This document shows, in pieces, positions 21,407-29,557 of a stretch of DNA of 52,408 nucleotides. Position 1 is the first letter of the stretch. Every line of letters starts with the position of its first letter. A model generated the notes under the pieces. It was not told where the DNA came from and searched no databases. It was given only the letters and a program-made list of their open reading frames with translations. The stretch covers positions 1-52,408 of the forward strand of contig NZ_NQKW01000020.1 in assembly GCF_002252625.1 (NCBI RefSeq). The letters run 5' to 3'. The position numbers and the translations under genes are program-made. The stretch comes from Synechococcus sp. 1G10. GTDB taxonomy: Bacteria > Cyanobacteriota > Cyanobacteriia > PCC-6307 > Cyanobiaceae.

Positions 21407-22498
21407 CTAGTTCGCCGTCACGGGGGTGCCGTGACGCAGGGTGAGCAGATTGGTCGTGATCACCCGTTCACCGGGCGTCACACCGCGCAGGACCGCATAG
21501 CGGTTGTTCTGCAGGGGTCCGAGTTGCACCGGGCGCTGCAGGGCGAAGCTGCTGCCCGGTGGCAACTGACGCAACTGGTCCAGGGGGGCCTTGCCTGGGT
21601 TCTTCTCCAGATCCTGCAGGGTGCCGAGCGCAAACACGAAGCTCTGGCCAGCCGTCTGGGTGACGGCGGCGAAGGGCACCGACGGCAGATCGGCCGCGTC
21701 AAGCTGGACCCGGGTGCGCAGCCGCAGGCCGGTGCGCAGAGCACCGGTGGGATTGTCAAATTCGGCCTTCACCAGCAGGGACTGGTTGCCGGCATTCACG
21801 ACCGGATCCACGGAGCTCACCACGCCACGGGCCAGCTCCCTTGGCGACTGGGGCTCCTGCAACGTCACCGGCAAACCGGGCCTCACCCGGGCGGTGAGCA
21901 CGCCGGGAACGTCGATGCGGGCGGTGAGGCGATCGTTGCGCACCACTTTGGTGAAGGGATCCCCGGCACTGATCACATCGCCCACCTTGACCTGCAGATC
22001 ACTGATCACCCCATCGCTGGGGGAGCGCAGGTCGCGGAAGGCCAGATCGGCTTCCCGAGCCCTCAGGGCCTCCCTCGACTGCACGAACTGGGCGCGGAAC
22101 TGGTCGCGCTGCAGGGCGCTGGCGGCACCCTGGCGCACCAGGAATTCAAAACGCTTGTAGTTGAGCTCGTCCTTCTCCGCCTGGGCGCGCAGACTGGCCA
22201 CATCGGCGCGCACCTGAATCTGATCAAGCACCATCAGCAGCTGCCCCTGACGCACCACATCGCCCTGACGAACCAGCAAACGCTCGATACGGCCACCAGC
22301 CTGCGCCGCCAGCTGCACCACGCTGAGGGCCTCAAGCGTGCTGATCGTGTCCACGTCGTCGCTGAACCGGGCCTGGGCGACGGGTTCGGTCCTGACCTGA
22401 ACCTGCCTGGGGGGAGGCTTGGGAGGATCTCCGCAGCCGCTGAGGCCAGCCGCCAACAGACCAAATGCCGCCGGTATCACCAGACAGGAACGCTTCAC
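21407..22498 (-). CDS. RND efflux periplasmic adaptor (AcrA/HlyD type), lipoprotein
   Basis: A 363-residue membrane-fusion protein. The GTG at 22498 gives a clean lipoprotein signal (MKRSCLVIPAAF, then LAAGLSGC as lipobox); an alternative GTG at 22540 would add 14 residues and bury it. The lipoyl-like hairpin halves are QAGGRIERLLVRQGDVVRQGQ and SPSDGVISDLQVKVGDVISAGDPF, flanking a coiled coil, with a beta-barrel domain after them. It bridges the RND pump to an outer-membrane channel. It is first in the operon and divergent from rarA. Confidence 0.92.
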   Translation of the reverse strand: MKRSCLVIPAAFGLLAAGLSGCGDPPKPPPRQVQVRTEPVAQARFSDDVDTISTLEALSVVQLAAQAGGRIERLLVRQGDVVRQGQLLMVLDQIQVRADVASLRAQAEKDELNYKRFEFLVRQGAASALQRDQFRAQFVQSREALRAREADLAFRDLRSPSDGVISDLQVKVGDVISAGDPFTKVVRNDRLTARIDVPGVLTARVRPGLPVTLQEPQSPRELARGVVSSVDPVVNAGNQSLLVKAEFDNPTGALRTGLRLRTRVQLDAADLPSVPFAAVTQTAGQSFVFALGTLQDLEKNPGKAPLDQLRQLPPGSSFALQRPVQLGPLQNNRYAVLRGVTPGERVITTNLLTLRHGTPVTAN

Positions 22499-22596
22499 GC
22501 AGGGTGACAAGACTCGACCGATTCTGCAGGCCCGTGCCACCCCCTGCAGTCTCTGAGAGTTGATCCCAGGATTGTCCCCAGCCCGCTACACCGCCC

Positions 22597-24864
22597 TTGA
22601 GTGATCTGTTCAGCCATCAGGGGGAGATCAACCGCCAGGCGCTTGCCCCCCTGGCGGACCGCCTGCGGCCACGCAACCTCGAGGAATTCGTTGGTCAGGA
22701 GGAGATCCTGGGCCCCGGGCGCCTGCTCCGGCGGGCCATCCGCGCCGATCGGGTGGGCAACCTGATCCTGCATGGCCCGCCGGGAGTGGGCAAGACCACC
22801 CTGGCGCGGATCATCGCCAGCAGCACCCGTGCCCATTTCACCAGCCTCAATGCGGTGCTGGCCGGGATCAAGGACCTGCGCGTGGAGGTGGAGACGGCTC
22901 GCCAGCGACTGGAGCGCCACGGCCTGCGCACCCTGCTGTTCATCGACGAAGTGCATCGCTTCAACACCGCCCAGCAGGACGCCCTGCTGCCCTGGGTGGA
23001 GAACGGCACCGTGACTCTGATCGGAGCCACCACAGAGAACCCCTACTTCGAAGTGAACAAGGCCCTGGTCAGCCGCTCGCGGCTGTTCCGCCTGCAGTCG
23101 CTTGAGCCCCGTGATCTGCGGGTGCTGCTGGAGCGGGCCCTCGCCGACGGGGAGCGCGGCTATGGCGGCCGGTCGGTGGAGCTGAGCCCCGAGGCCGCCG
23201 ATCACCTGCTCGATGTGGCGGGAGGTGACGCCCGCAGCCTGCTCAACGCCCTGGAGCTGGCGGTGGAGAGCAGCGCCGCCGATGACACCGGGGTGGTCCG
23301 GATCGACCTGGAGATCGCCGAACAATCCATCCAGCAGCGGGCCGTGCTCTACGACAAGCAAGGGGATGCCCATTTCGACACGATCAGCGCCTTCATCAAG
23401 TCGCTGCGGGGATCCGACCCCGACGCCGCCCTGTTCTGGCTGGCGCGGATGGTGGAGGCCGGAGAGAACCCACGCTTCATCTTCCGGCGCATGCTGATCT
23501 CCGCCGGGGAAGACATCGGTCTGGCCGACCCCCAGGCGATCGTGGTGGTGGAAGCCTGCGCGGCGGCCTTCGAGCGGGTGGGCTTGCCGGAAGGGCTCTA
23601 TCCCCTGGCCCAGGCAGCCCTCTACCTGGCTGGTGCCGAGAAGAGCAACAGCCTGCTGGGATTCTTTGACGCACTGAAGAGCGTGCGGGCCGCCAACCGC
23701 CAGGAGGTGCCCTCCCACCTGCGCGACGCCAACCGCGATGGGACGGCCTTCGGTGATGGGGTGGGCTACCGCTACCCCCATGCCTACGCCGAGCACTGGG
23801 TTGCCCAGACCTACCTCCCGGCCGCCCTGCAGGGGGAGGTGTTCTGGTTACCGGGTCAGCTTGGTTGGGAGGGAGGCCTGCAGAGCCGGCTGCAGCGGCG
23901 CCGTGCCGCCCAGCTCGCTGCCGCGGCCGAGAGCAGCGCCGACTCCGGCCCTCTGCTCAGCAGCGGCCCAGGCGACGCGGAGCTGGAGCGCTGGCTGCAA
24001 CGCCAGGCCGCAGCGGAGGGCGAGCGGCTCGATCAGCTGCGCCAGCGCTTCTGGCAGGGAGCCGACTGGAAGCGGCAGGACCGAACCCTGATCCTGGGGG
24101 CTCGCTCCCTGCTCTGGGCCCTCGATCCCCTGGAGCGCGCTCCGGAGGGGGGCGTACTGATCAGCGTGGATACCGCAGCGGATCAACAACGCCTGCAGGC
24201 CCAGAGCCAGCTGCTCGACAGCTTGCGCAGCCCCCGGCTGCTGCTGCTGGAGCCCACAAGGCCCGATCATCTGAGCGAAGCGTTGGAATCCGGCGAGCGC
24301 TTCGAGTGGCTGGTGAGCCGCGCTCCCTTCCAGGGACTGGCGCCTGCGCTTTGGCACCAGTGGCTGGAGGAGCTGGATCGGCTGGCCAGCCCCAGGGCCC
24401 AGTGGCGCCTGCTGCTGAGTGGGCCATTGCTGGGTCCCGCCGGGGCACTCGCTGAGCTGCTGACCAGACCTGGAGGCTCAGGTGCTCCCCTGGCGGACAC
24501 GACTCTGCCTGAACTGCTGCACCGAGTCAGCCTCGAAGAGGAGGCCTGGCTGACGCCAGCGCCAGGCTCAGCCGAGCTGACGGCAGCCCTGGAGGCGCTG
24601 CACTGGCAGGTGGAGCTCGAGAGCTGGCAGGAGTCGCTGACCCTGGAGCTGTGCGAGACCACCTGCCAGCGTTGGTTCGGTCCGGGTGCGGCCTACCGAA
24701 GCCGGCTTGAGACTGTGATCCACGCTGCGGAAATCACCAGGGTGGAAGCTGGGTTCCGTGGTCAGCTCAGAGCGTTGCTGCCCCAGCGGCTGCGCCACCA
24801 GCGCCTGGTCGCCCGCCGCTCGAAATCTCAGCCGACGGAGCCACCAGCCAAGGCCGGCCCATGA
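22597..24864 (+). CDS. rarA: RarA/MgsA recombination ATPase fused to an uncharacterised domain
   Basis: A 755-residue protein. Residues 1 to ~435 are RarA/MgsA, an AAA+ clamp-loader-like ATPase acting at stalled forks: Walker A GPPGVGKTT (60-68), Walker B LLFIDEVH (113-120), sensor GATTENPYFEVN, and a C-terminal tetramerisation part ending near FWLPGQLGWEG. A second domain of ~310 residues follows, with alternating hydrophobic strands (TLILGARSLLWALDP, GVLISVDT, RLLLLEPTRPDHL) suggesting an alpha/beta fold. Such RarA-plus-unknown-domain fusions are known from cyanobacteria. The only in-frame start after a stop is TTG at 22597. Confidence 0.92.
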   Translation: MSDLFSHQGEINRQALAPLADRLRPRNLEEFVGQEEILGPGRLLRRAIRADRVGNLILHGPPGVGKTTLARIIASSTRAHFTSLNAVLAGIKDLRVEVETARQRLERHGLRTLLFIDEVHRFNTAQQDALLPWVENGTVTLIGATTENPYFEVNKALVSRSRLFRLQSLEPRDLRVLLERALADGERGYGGRSVELSPEAADHLLDVAGGDARSLLNALELAVESSAADDTGVVRIDLEIAEQSIQQRAVLYDKQGDAHFDTISAFIKSLRGSDPDAALFWLARMVEAGENPRFIFRRMLISAGEDIGLADPQAIVVVEACAAAFERVGLPEGLYPLAQAALYLAGAEKSNSLLGFFDALKSVRAANRQEVPSHLRDANRDGTAFGDGVGYRYPHAYAEHWVAQTYLPAALQGEVFWLPGQLGWEGGLQSRLQRRRAAQLAAAAESSADSGPLLSSGPGDAELERWLQRQAAAEGERLDQLRQRFWQGADWKRQDRTLILGARSLLWALDPLERAPEGGVLISVDTAADQQRLQAQSQLLDSLRSPRLLLLEPTRPDHLSEALESGERFEWLVSRAPFQGLAPALWHQWLEELDRLASPRAQWRLLLSGPLLGPAGALAELLTRPGGSGAPLADTTLPELLHRVSLEEEAWLTPAPGSAELTAALEALHWQVELESWQESLTLELCETTCQRWFGPGAAYRSRLETVIHAAEITRVEAGFRGQLRALLPQRLRHQRLVARRSKSQPTEPPAKAGP

Positions 24865-24886
24865 AAAAACCCCGGCAATGCCGGGG
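24864..24886 (-). terminator. Intrinsic terminator of the DUF1400 gene
   Basis: Arms CCCCGGC and GCCGGGG with a 3-nt loop. On the minus strand the stem is followed by six T (A-run at 24864-24869). It lies 40 nt beyond the stop of the leftward DUF1400 gene and just past the rarA stop, so on the plus strand the hairpin could also limit rarA read-through. Confidence 0.88.
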
Positions 24887-24926
24887 TTGAGATCAACAAT
24901 TCCTGGCCGGAACCAGGAAGTGATGG

Positions 24927-25616
24927 TCACCAGAGGCCGCGGATGGGCTCGGGTGTGAAGGTCTGTGGTGGGGCGGTGCGCACCTGAGCCACGGGATCCA
25001 TCAACTGATTGGCCTGGATGCAGGCAGGCAGGAAGACATACCAGGACAGCAGGGAGGTGCACTGGGCCTCGCCCTGGCACTTGCCTTCGGCACAGATGTT
25101 CTGCTTGCCGTCGTAGGTGCCGCAGGTGTCAGCCAGACGGAAGTCGGTGGGCAGGGCAGCCATGATGCCGGCCGAGGAGATGGAGCCATCGGCGGCGTCG
25201 GCAATGATCGCGCCACGCAGACCCTGAACGGCGTAGGTCGACATCGACCAGTAGGGGAAGTAGCTGCGGGTCTGGTTCTTGAGGAATTTGACGCCAGCAT
25301 CGGAATACAGGAAGCGGGTCACACCCACCACATCGACGCTGTAGCTCTTGGCCAGACCGGTGCGGAGTTCGCTGGCCGTCCAGCCAGAGCGGGAAATTCC
25401 GCCGGCGAGACCGCGATCGACCACATCACCATCTTCGATGAACGTTTTGAACGCATCAAGGTTGGTGGACCACACGGCACCGCCGGTGTTCCAGCGCACA
25501 GGCAGGTCGTTGTCCACAGCGGCCGAAGCGGGCAGAGCTGTGACAGATAAAGCGGCTCCAGCAAGGAGACCAGCGGCAAGACGCTTCAGCACGGGATAGC
25601 GAAGACACATCTCCAT
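24927..25616 (-). CDS. Secreted stand-alone DUF1400-domain protein
   Basis: A 229-residue exported protein. A signal peptide (RYPVLKRLAAGLLAGAALSVTALPASA) is cleaved near residue 32. The mature part matches the DUF1400 pattern usually found ahead of cyanobacterial alpha/beta hydrolases: LDAFKTFIEDGDV, VGVTRFLYSDAGVKFL, then GLRGAIIADAADG. No hydrolase domain follows. Instead there is a Cys-rich tail with five cysteines between about residues 175 and 210 (TCGTYDGKQNICAEGKCQ). ATG at 25616 or 25610 are both possible. It ends in a strong terminator. Confidence 0.72.
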   Translation of the reverse strand: MEMCLRYPVLKRLAAGLLAGAALSVTALPASAAVDNDLPVRWNTGGAVWSTNLDAFKTFIEDGDVVDRGLAGGISRSGWTASELRTGLAKSYSVDVVGVTRFLYSDAGVKFLKNQTRSYFPYWSMSTYAVQGLRGAIIADAADGSISSAGIMAALPTDFRLADTCGTYDGKQNICAEGKCQGEAQCTSLLSWYVFLPACIQANQLMDPVAQVRTAPPQTFTPEPIRGLW

Positions 25617-25694
25617 TAACTTAGACAGCCGAGTTGCACTTGCCAACAACTTGCTGTGCCAATGAAGACAGACCTTCGGCTGGCCCACTCCTGC

Positions 25695-26207
25695 CTACCC
25701 CTCAGGGATGGGGCGAAGGCGCCTGAGGCTGCCGAGCGGGCGCCATCCCGGCGGGCAACCGAGACGGTCGGAAGTAAGAGGAAAGGCTCCCGGCTTGCCC
25801 TCTCCGCGGCAGGCCACCCCACGCGGCACGCTTTCGATGGCCTCCACCCGCGCCACATAGGTCTCCTTACCCGTTCGGGGCGTCAGTCTCAGCTGGGCGC
25901 TCTGGTCCTCCACCTTCAGATCAGCCTTCATGTCCTGGGGGACTTCGAGGCCCAGCACATCGAGATAGCCACTGAAGCCCCCCCAGAAGTAACGGGTGAT
26001 CTGGGCTCCCACGAAGCGGTTCAACAGCAGGGCCGCCTGCTGACGTTGATCCAGCAGGGCCTCCTGGGCCTCGAGATTGGCCAACACAACAGATGCTGAA
26101 GTCCCCGGGCGGCTGGCCAGGGGCGGCTGCAGGGTCAGCTGGACCAGACCGGCGACGCCAATCAGGGCCAGCAGGGTGGAGACGCCGAGGCGAAGAGCGA
26201 GGGCCAT
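25695..26207 (-). CDS. Membrane-anchored, possibly pilin-like protein
   Basis: A 170-residue protein with one N-terminal hydrophobic helix (residues about 5-27) followed by an alpha/beta exported part. The layout after the helix (EAQEALLDQRQQAALLLNRFVGAQITRYFWGG is helical, then GYLDVLGLEVP, then short strands ending YVARVEA) recalls cyanobacterial type IV pilin-like G/H proteins, but the usual pilin N-terminal Glu motif is absent. The last ~45 residues are basic and Pro/Gly-rich. It is 78 nt upstream of the DUF1400 gene on the same strand. Confidence 0.55.
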   Translation of the reverse strand: MALALRLGVSTLLALIGVAGLVQLTLQPPLASRPGTSASVVLANLEAQEALLDQRQQAALLLNRFVGAQITRYFWGGFSGYLDVLGLEVPQDMKADLKVEDQSAQLRLTPRTGKETYVARVEAIESVPRGVACRGEGKPGAFPLTSDRLGCPPGWRPLGSLRRLRPIPEG

Positions 26208-26271
26208 CTGGCTTCGGGAGATCGTCCGACCCTACCGGCGACCTAAGTTCAACTCTCGAAATCGTCGACCC

Positions 26272-26739
26272 ATGACGCTGCAGATCGGAGATCAGGCTCC
26301 CACCTTCACCCTTCCAGACCAGAGCGGCACACCCGTGTCGCTGGCCGACCTTCGTGGACAGCGGGTGGTTCTCTACTTCTATCCCAAGGACGACACACCG
26401 GGCTGCACCAAGGAAGCCTGTGGGTTTCGCGATCAATGGGCCAGCTTCGAGCAGCACGGCATCAAGGTGCTGGGCATCAGCAAGGACGCAGCCGGCAGCC
26501 ACACCAAGTTCATCGCCAAGTACCAGCTTCCCTTCACCCTGCTCAGTGATCCCGAGCCCTGTGAGACGGCCGCGGCCTACGACAGCTATGGCCTCAAGAA
26601 GTTCATGGGACGCGAATTCATGGGGATGATGCGCCACACCTTCGTGGTCGACCCTGAAGGGAAGCTGGAGCGCATCTACTGGAAGGTCAAGGCGGAGGAA
26701 ATGGCTCAACAGATCCTCTCGGATCTGGGTCTGAGCTGA
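26272..26739 (+). CDS. bcp: Peroxiredoxin Bcp/PrxQ
   Basis: A 155-residue thioredoxin-dependent peroxidase of the BCP/PrxQ group. The peroxidatic cysteine is Cys45 in DDTPGCTKEAC and the resolving cysteine Cys50 is five residues on, the PrxQ spacing. The conserved Arg is in MRHTFVVDPEGK. The ATG at 26272 gives the canonical N-terminus MTLQIGDQAPTFTLPD; the frame stays open upstream but without homology. Divergent from the pilin-like gene. Its last 53 nt overlap the convergent coaX. Confidence 0.95.
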   Translation: MTLQIGDQAPTFTLPDQSGTPVSLADLRGQRVVLYFYPKDDTPGCTKEACGFRDQWASFEQHGIKVLGISKDAAGSHTKFIAKYQLPFTLLSDPEPCETAAAYDSYGLKKFMGREFMGMMRHTFVVDPEGKLERIYWKVKAEEMAQQILSDLGLS

Positions 26740-27487
26740 GGGCCACCAGTGCCTTCATCGCCAGCTCCGGTGCCAGCTCGAAGGGAATCTGCTGCTGCCG
26801 CAGCAGCGCAGCGAGCCCCGGGGCGTCCCCCCCGGTGAGCCAGAGCGAGGTGGGCTCCAGCCGCTGCAAGTCGCGCCAGCCCTTGGCCACAGCCGCCGCC
26901 AATCCCAGCAGGCACCCCACCCGCATCGCCTGCTCCGTCTCGATCGGCCAGGGGTTCATCACCTCAACGAGAGGCTCCAACCCCTCAGGGCTCGGCACCA
27001 GCAGCGGCAGCAGCGCCGTCGTTCGCCCCAGAGAGCTGATCTGGGTGGTCAGTCCAGGCTGCAGCCGCCCTCCCGCGAAGTTGCCCGTCGCCCCGACCCG
27101 GGTGAGGCTGAGGGCCGTGCCCGCATCGGCCACCAGTACGGCCCCTCCCCCCCGCTGGTCCTGGCACCGCCAGGCCTGCCAGCCCACCAGAGCGCGGTCG
27201 ATGCCTACCCAGGGAGGCAGCTGCTGCAGGGGCACCCGCTCGAGCGGCAGGCGCCGGCTCTCCAGTCGCTCGAGCCAACGGCTGCCTTCCTCCCCCTGAA
27301 TGGGCAGCGGGCCTACGGCTGCCCAGGCCCGCAACCGGTTCCACGGCACAACGGCCGGATCAGGAGGGGGCAGGCCATGACTGAAGTGCAGTGCGGCCGT
27401 CCCAGCTTCGGCGGCGGTCTCGGCCAGGGCCTCAGCCCAGTGCCAACGGCTGTTGCCGATCAGCAACCAGAGATCACCGGCGCCCAC
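26687..27487 (-). CDS. coaX: Type III pantothenate kinase CoaX
   Basis: A 266-residue ASKHA-fold kinase for the first step of coenzyme A synthesis. Motifs are LLIGNSRWHWA (phosphate 1, the GNS variant usual in cyanobacteria), PPWVGIDRALVG, VLVADAGTALSLTRV (phosphate 2) and WLTGGDAPGLAA (adenosine). The start is 3 nt after the cysH stop, so the two are co-transcribed. The C-terminus ends in a Pro-rich stretch and overlaps bcp by 53 nt antisense. A downstream truncation of a few residues would not touch the active site. Confidence 0.9.
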   Translation of the reverse strand: MGAGDLWLLIGNSRWHWAEALAETAAEAGTAALHFSHGLPPPDPAVVPWNRLRAWAAVGPLPIQGEEGSRWLERLESRRLPLERVPLQQLPPWVGIDRALVGWQAWRCQDQRGGGAVLVADAGTALSLTRVGATGNFAGGRLQPGLTTQISSLGRTTALLPLLVPSPEGLEPLVEVMNPWPIETEQAMRVGCLLGLAAAVAKGWRDLQRLEPTSLWLTGGDAPGLAALLRQQQIPFELAPELAMKALVALSSDPDPRGSVEPFPPP

Positions 27488-27490
27488 GGC

Positions 27491-28249
27491 TCAGATGCCC
27501 TCTCCCATCACGCCCGGCAGATGAATGCCGCATTCCTGCTTCAGCCCTCCGAAGCGGCTGGAGCGGCCGTCACCATCGTCAGGGCGACTGGAATGCCAGT
27601 CGCCCACGCTGGAATAACCCTGCTCAAACAGCGGGTGCTGGGGCAAGGCATGGTTCTCCATATAATAGAAGACTTCGCGCGGACCCCAGGAGAGCAAGGG
27701 TCGAAGCGACCAGCGCCCACGCACCCCACCAAGCGGGGCCATGGCACCGCGGTGATCGGTCTGGCCACCGCGCACCCCACTGGCCCAGCATTGAACCCCC
27801 AGCTCCTGGAAGAGTCGATCAAGGGGTTCCACCTTGCGTAACCGGTGGTAGGTCTGCAGGTCCTCCACCCGAGCGGTTTCCCAGAGGCGGCCGTAGAGCG
27901 CCTCCATCCGGGCCGGCGAGAGATCAGCCTGAGCCACCTTCAGATTCAGGTTGAGGGCAGTGCAGAGCCTGTCGGCATAGAGATAGGTTTCGCTCGGCAG
28001 GTAGCCCGTATCCACCCAGAGCACGGGAATCCGCTCACTCAGGCGACTGGCCATGTGCAGCAGCACGGCCGACTGGATCCCGAAACTGGTGGTGAGCGCA
28101 AACCCTTCGCCGAAGGTTTCATACCCCCAGGCCAACTGCCCAGCAGCATCGAGGGGCTCCAGAAGGCGCCGGGCCGGTTCCGGCTCGATGGTCCGGCCCA
28201 GCCGATCCGTCGGCAACGGGGTCGTGGTGAGGCTGGTCATGGCACCCAT
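27491..28249 (-). CDS. cysH: Phosphoadenylylsulfate (PAPS) reductase CysH
   Basis: A 252-residue reductase that turns activated sulfate into sulfite. The catalytic cysteine is in KQECGIHL near the C-terminus. The paired CC...CxxC cluster cysteines of APS reductases are absent (the equivalent loop reads VQCWASGVRGGQ), so it should use PAPS and thioredoxin. The PP-loop region is TSFGIQSAVLLHM. Three ATGs cluster at the start; 28249 has GGAGG at ideal spacing, while 28252 and 28240 are alternatives. It is in an operon with coaX and divergent from the NDH-2 gene. Confidence 0.93.
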   Translation of the reverse strand: MGAMTSLTTTPLPTDRLGRTIEPEPARRLLEPLDAAGQLAWGYETFGEGFALTTSFGIQSAVLLHMASRLSERIPVLWVDTGYLPSETYLYADRLCTALNLNLKVAQADLSPARMEALYGRLWETARVEDLQTYHRLRKVEPLDRLFQELGVQCWASGVRGGQTDHRGAMAPLGGVRGRWSLRPLLSWGPREVFYYMENHALPQHPLFEQGYSSVGDWHSSRPDDGDGRSSRFGGLKQECGIHLPGVMGEGI

Positions 28250-28278
28250 CATCTCCTCCGGGGCAACATCGCTGGTTA

Positions 28279-28293
28279 GGGTTCAAACAACCC
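28279..28293. promoter_or_regulatory. Inverted repeat in the cysH / NDH-2 divergent gap
   Basis: GGGTT and AACCC are separated by 5 nt within the 66-nt gap between divergent cysH and the NADH dehydrogenase gene. An operator is possible; the arms are short and chance is not excluded. Confidence 0.3.
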
Positions 28294-28315
28294 GAGACGG
28301 CAAGGCCTTTCGCCC

Positions 28316-29557
28316 ATGGAAGAGCCCAGCAGGAGCCAGGCCAACCCTTCCCAACAGGCGCCTGGCTCCACCCTGCCGGTGCTGATTGCCGGTGGCGGCT
28401 TCGGCGGGCTCTACACCGCCCTGGCTCTGGCGTCCCACCGTCATCACCCACCGATCCTGCTGGTCGAGCCCCAGGAGCGGTTCCTGTTCCTGCCCTTGCT
28501 TTACGAACTCCTCTCCGAGGAATTGCGCGGCTGGGAAGTGGCCCCCCGCTACGACACCCTGCTGGCCAGCCGCGGAGTGGCCTGGCTGCGGGATGGGATC
28601 AGCCGGATTGATGCCAGCGCCAGCTGTGTGACCACCGAGCAAGGCCGAACACTGCCCTATTCCCGTCTGGTGATCGCCACCGGCAGCCGCGGCACCAGTT
28701 ACGGCATACCCGGGGTGGAGGAGCTGGCCATCCCCTTCCGCAGCATGGCCGACGTGGAGCGCCTGCAGGATCTGGTGCAACATCTGCTCAGCCACCCCAG
28801 GCCCCTGCAGCGGCTGGCGCTGGTGGGGGCAGGACCAAGCGGGGTCGAGCTGGCCTGCAAGCTGGCCGATCTGCTCCGGGGCAGCACCGTGATCGAACTG
28901 ATCGAGCAGGGCGCCGATCTGCTGCCCCAGGCCAGGGCCTTCAACCGAGAGCAAGCCCGATCGGCGCTGCTGCGCCGCGACATCCGCCTGCGCACCCACA
29001 CCAGGGTGATGGCCCTGGAACCCGGCCGCCTGGAGCTGAGCCTCACGGCGGCAGAGGGGGGCAACAGCCGCGAAACCCTGCCGGTGGATGGCGTGATCTG
29101 GACCGCTGGGGTGACAGTGGCCCCGCCCCCGATCGCGCCCGCCGCCAATCTCGATGACCGGGGTCGCCTGCTGTGTGAACCCACCCTGGAGCTGCAGAAC
29201 AACCCAGGCGTCTTTGCGATCGGGGATGTGGCCCACGTCGCTGATGTCGATGGAGCGCCCTTGGCGGCCACGGCCCAGGTGGCCTTCCAGCAGGCCGACT
29301 GCCTGGCGGAGAATCTGCTGCGCTCACTCGAAGGTGAGCCGTTGCAGCCGTTCCGCTGGAAGGATCTGGGCGAGATGATCAGCCTGGGCATCGGCGAGGC
29401 CAGCCTCACCGGCCTTGGCCTGACGCTGGCCGGACCTGCCGCCTACAGGATCCGTCAGCTCACCTACCTCTCGAGGCTGCCGGGCCTGCCGCATCAGCTC
29501 AGGGTGGCGGCCGGCTGGTTGAGCGATCTCGGCCGCCCCCTGATCGCATCTCGATGA
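28316..29557 (+). CDS. Type II NAD(P)H dehydrogenase (NDH-2, NdbB-like)
   Basis: A 413-residue two-Rossmann flavoprotein that oxidises NAD(P)H with a quinone and pumps no protons. The FAD loop is GGGFGG (26-31), the NAD loop GAGPSG (171-176), and the second FAD motif GVFAIGDVAHV. The segment LLYELLSEELRGWEVAP after the FAD domain recalls NdbB, which reduces demethylphylloquinone during phylloquinone synthesis; that subtype is only suggested. The stop overlaps the next start (ATGA), beginning a tightly coupled run NDH-2, HAD, HflX. Confidence 0.9.
   Translation: MEEPSRSQANPSQQAPGSTLPVLIAGGGFGGLYTALALASHRHHPPILLVEPQERFLFLPLLYELLSEELRGWEVAPRYDTLLASRGVAWLRDGISRIDASASCVTTEQGRTLPYSRLVIATGSRGTSYGIPGVEELAIPFRSMADVERLQDLVQHLLSHPRPLQRLALVGAGPSGVELACKLADLLRGSTVIELIEQGADLLPQARAFNREQARSALLRRDIRLRTHTRVMALEPGRLELSLTAAEGGNSRETLPVDGVIWTAGVTVAPPPIAPAANLDDRGRLLCEPTLELQNNPGVFAIGDVAHVADVDGAPLAATAQVAFQQADCLAENLLRSLEGEPLQPFRWKDLGEMISLGIGEASLTGLGLTLAGPAAYRIRQLTYLSRLPGLPHQLRVAAGWLSDLGRPLIASR

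Noticed and set aside
22495-23796. 433-residue minus-strand frame over rarA
   Set aside because: Antisense to the Walker motifs of rarA; no domain features.
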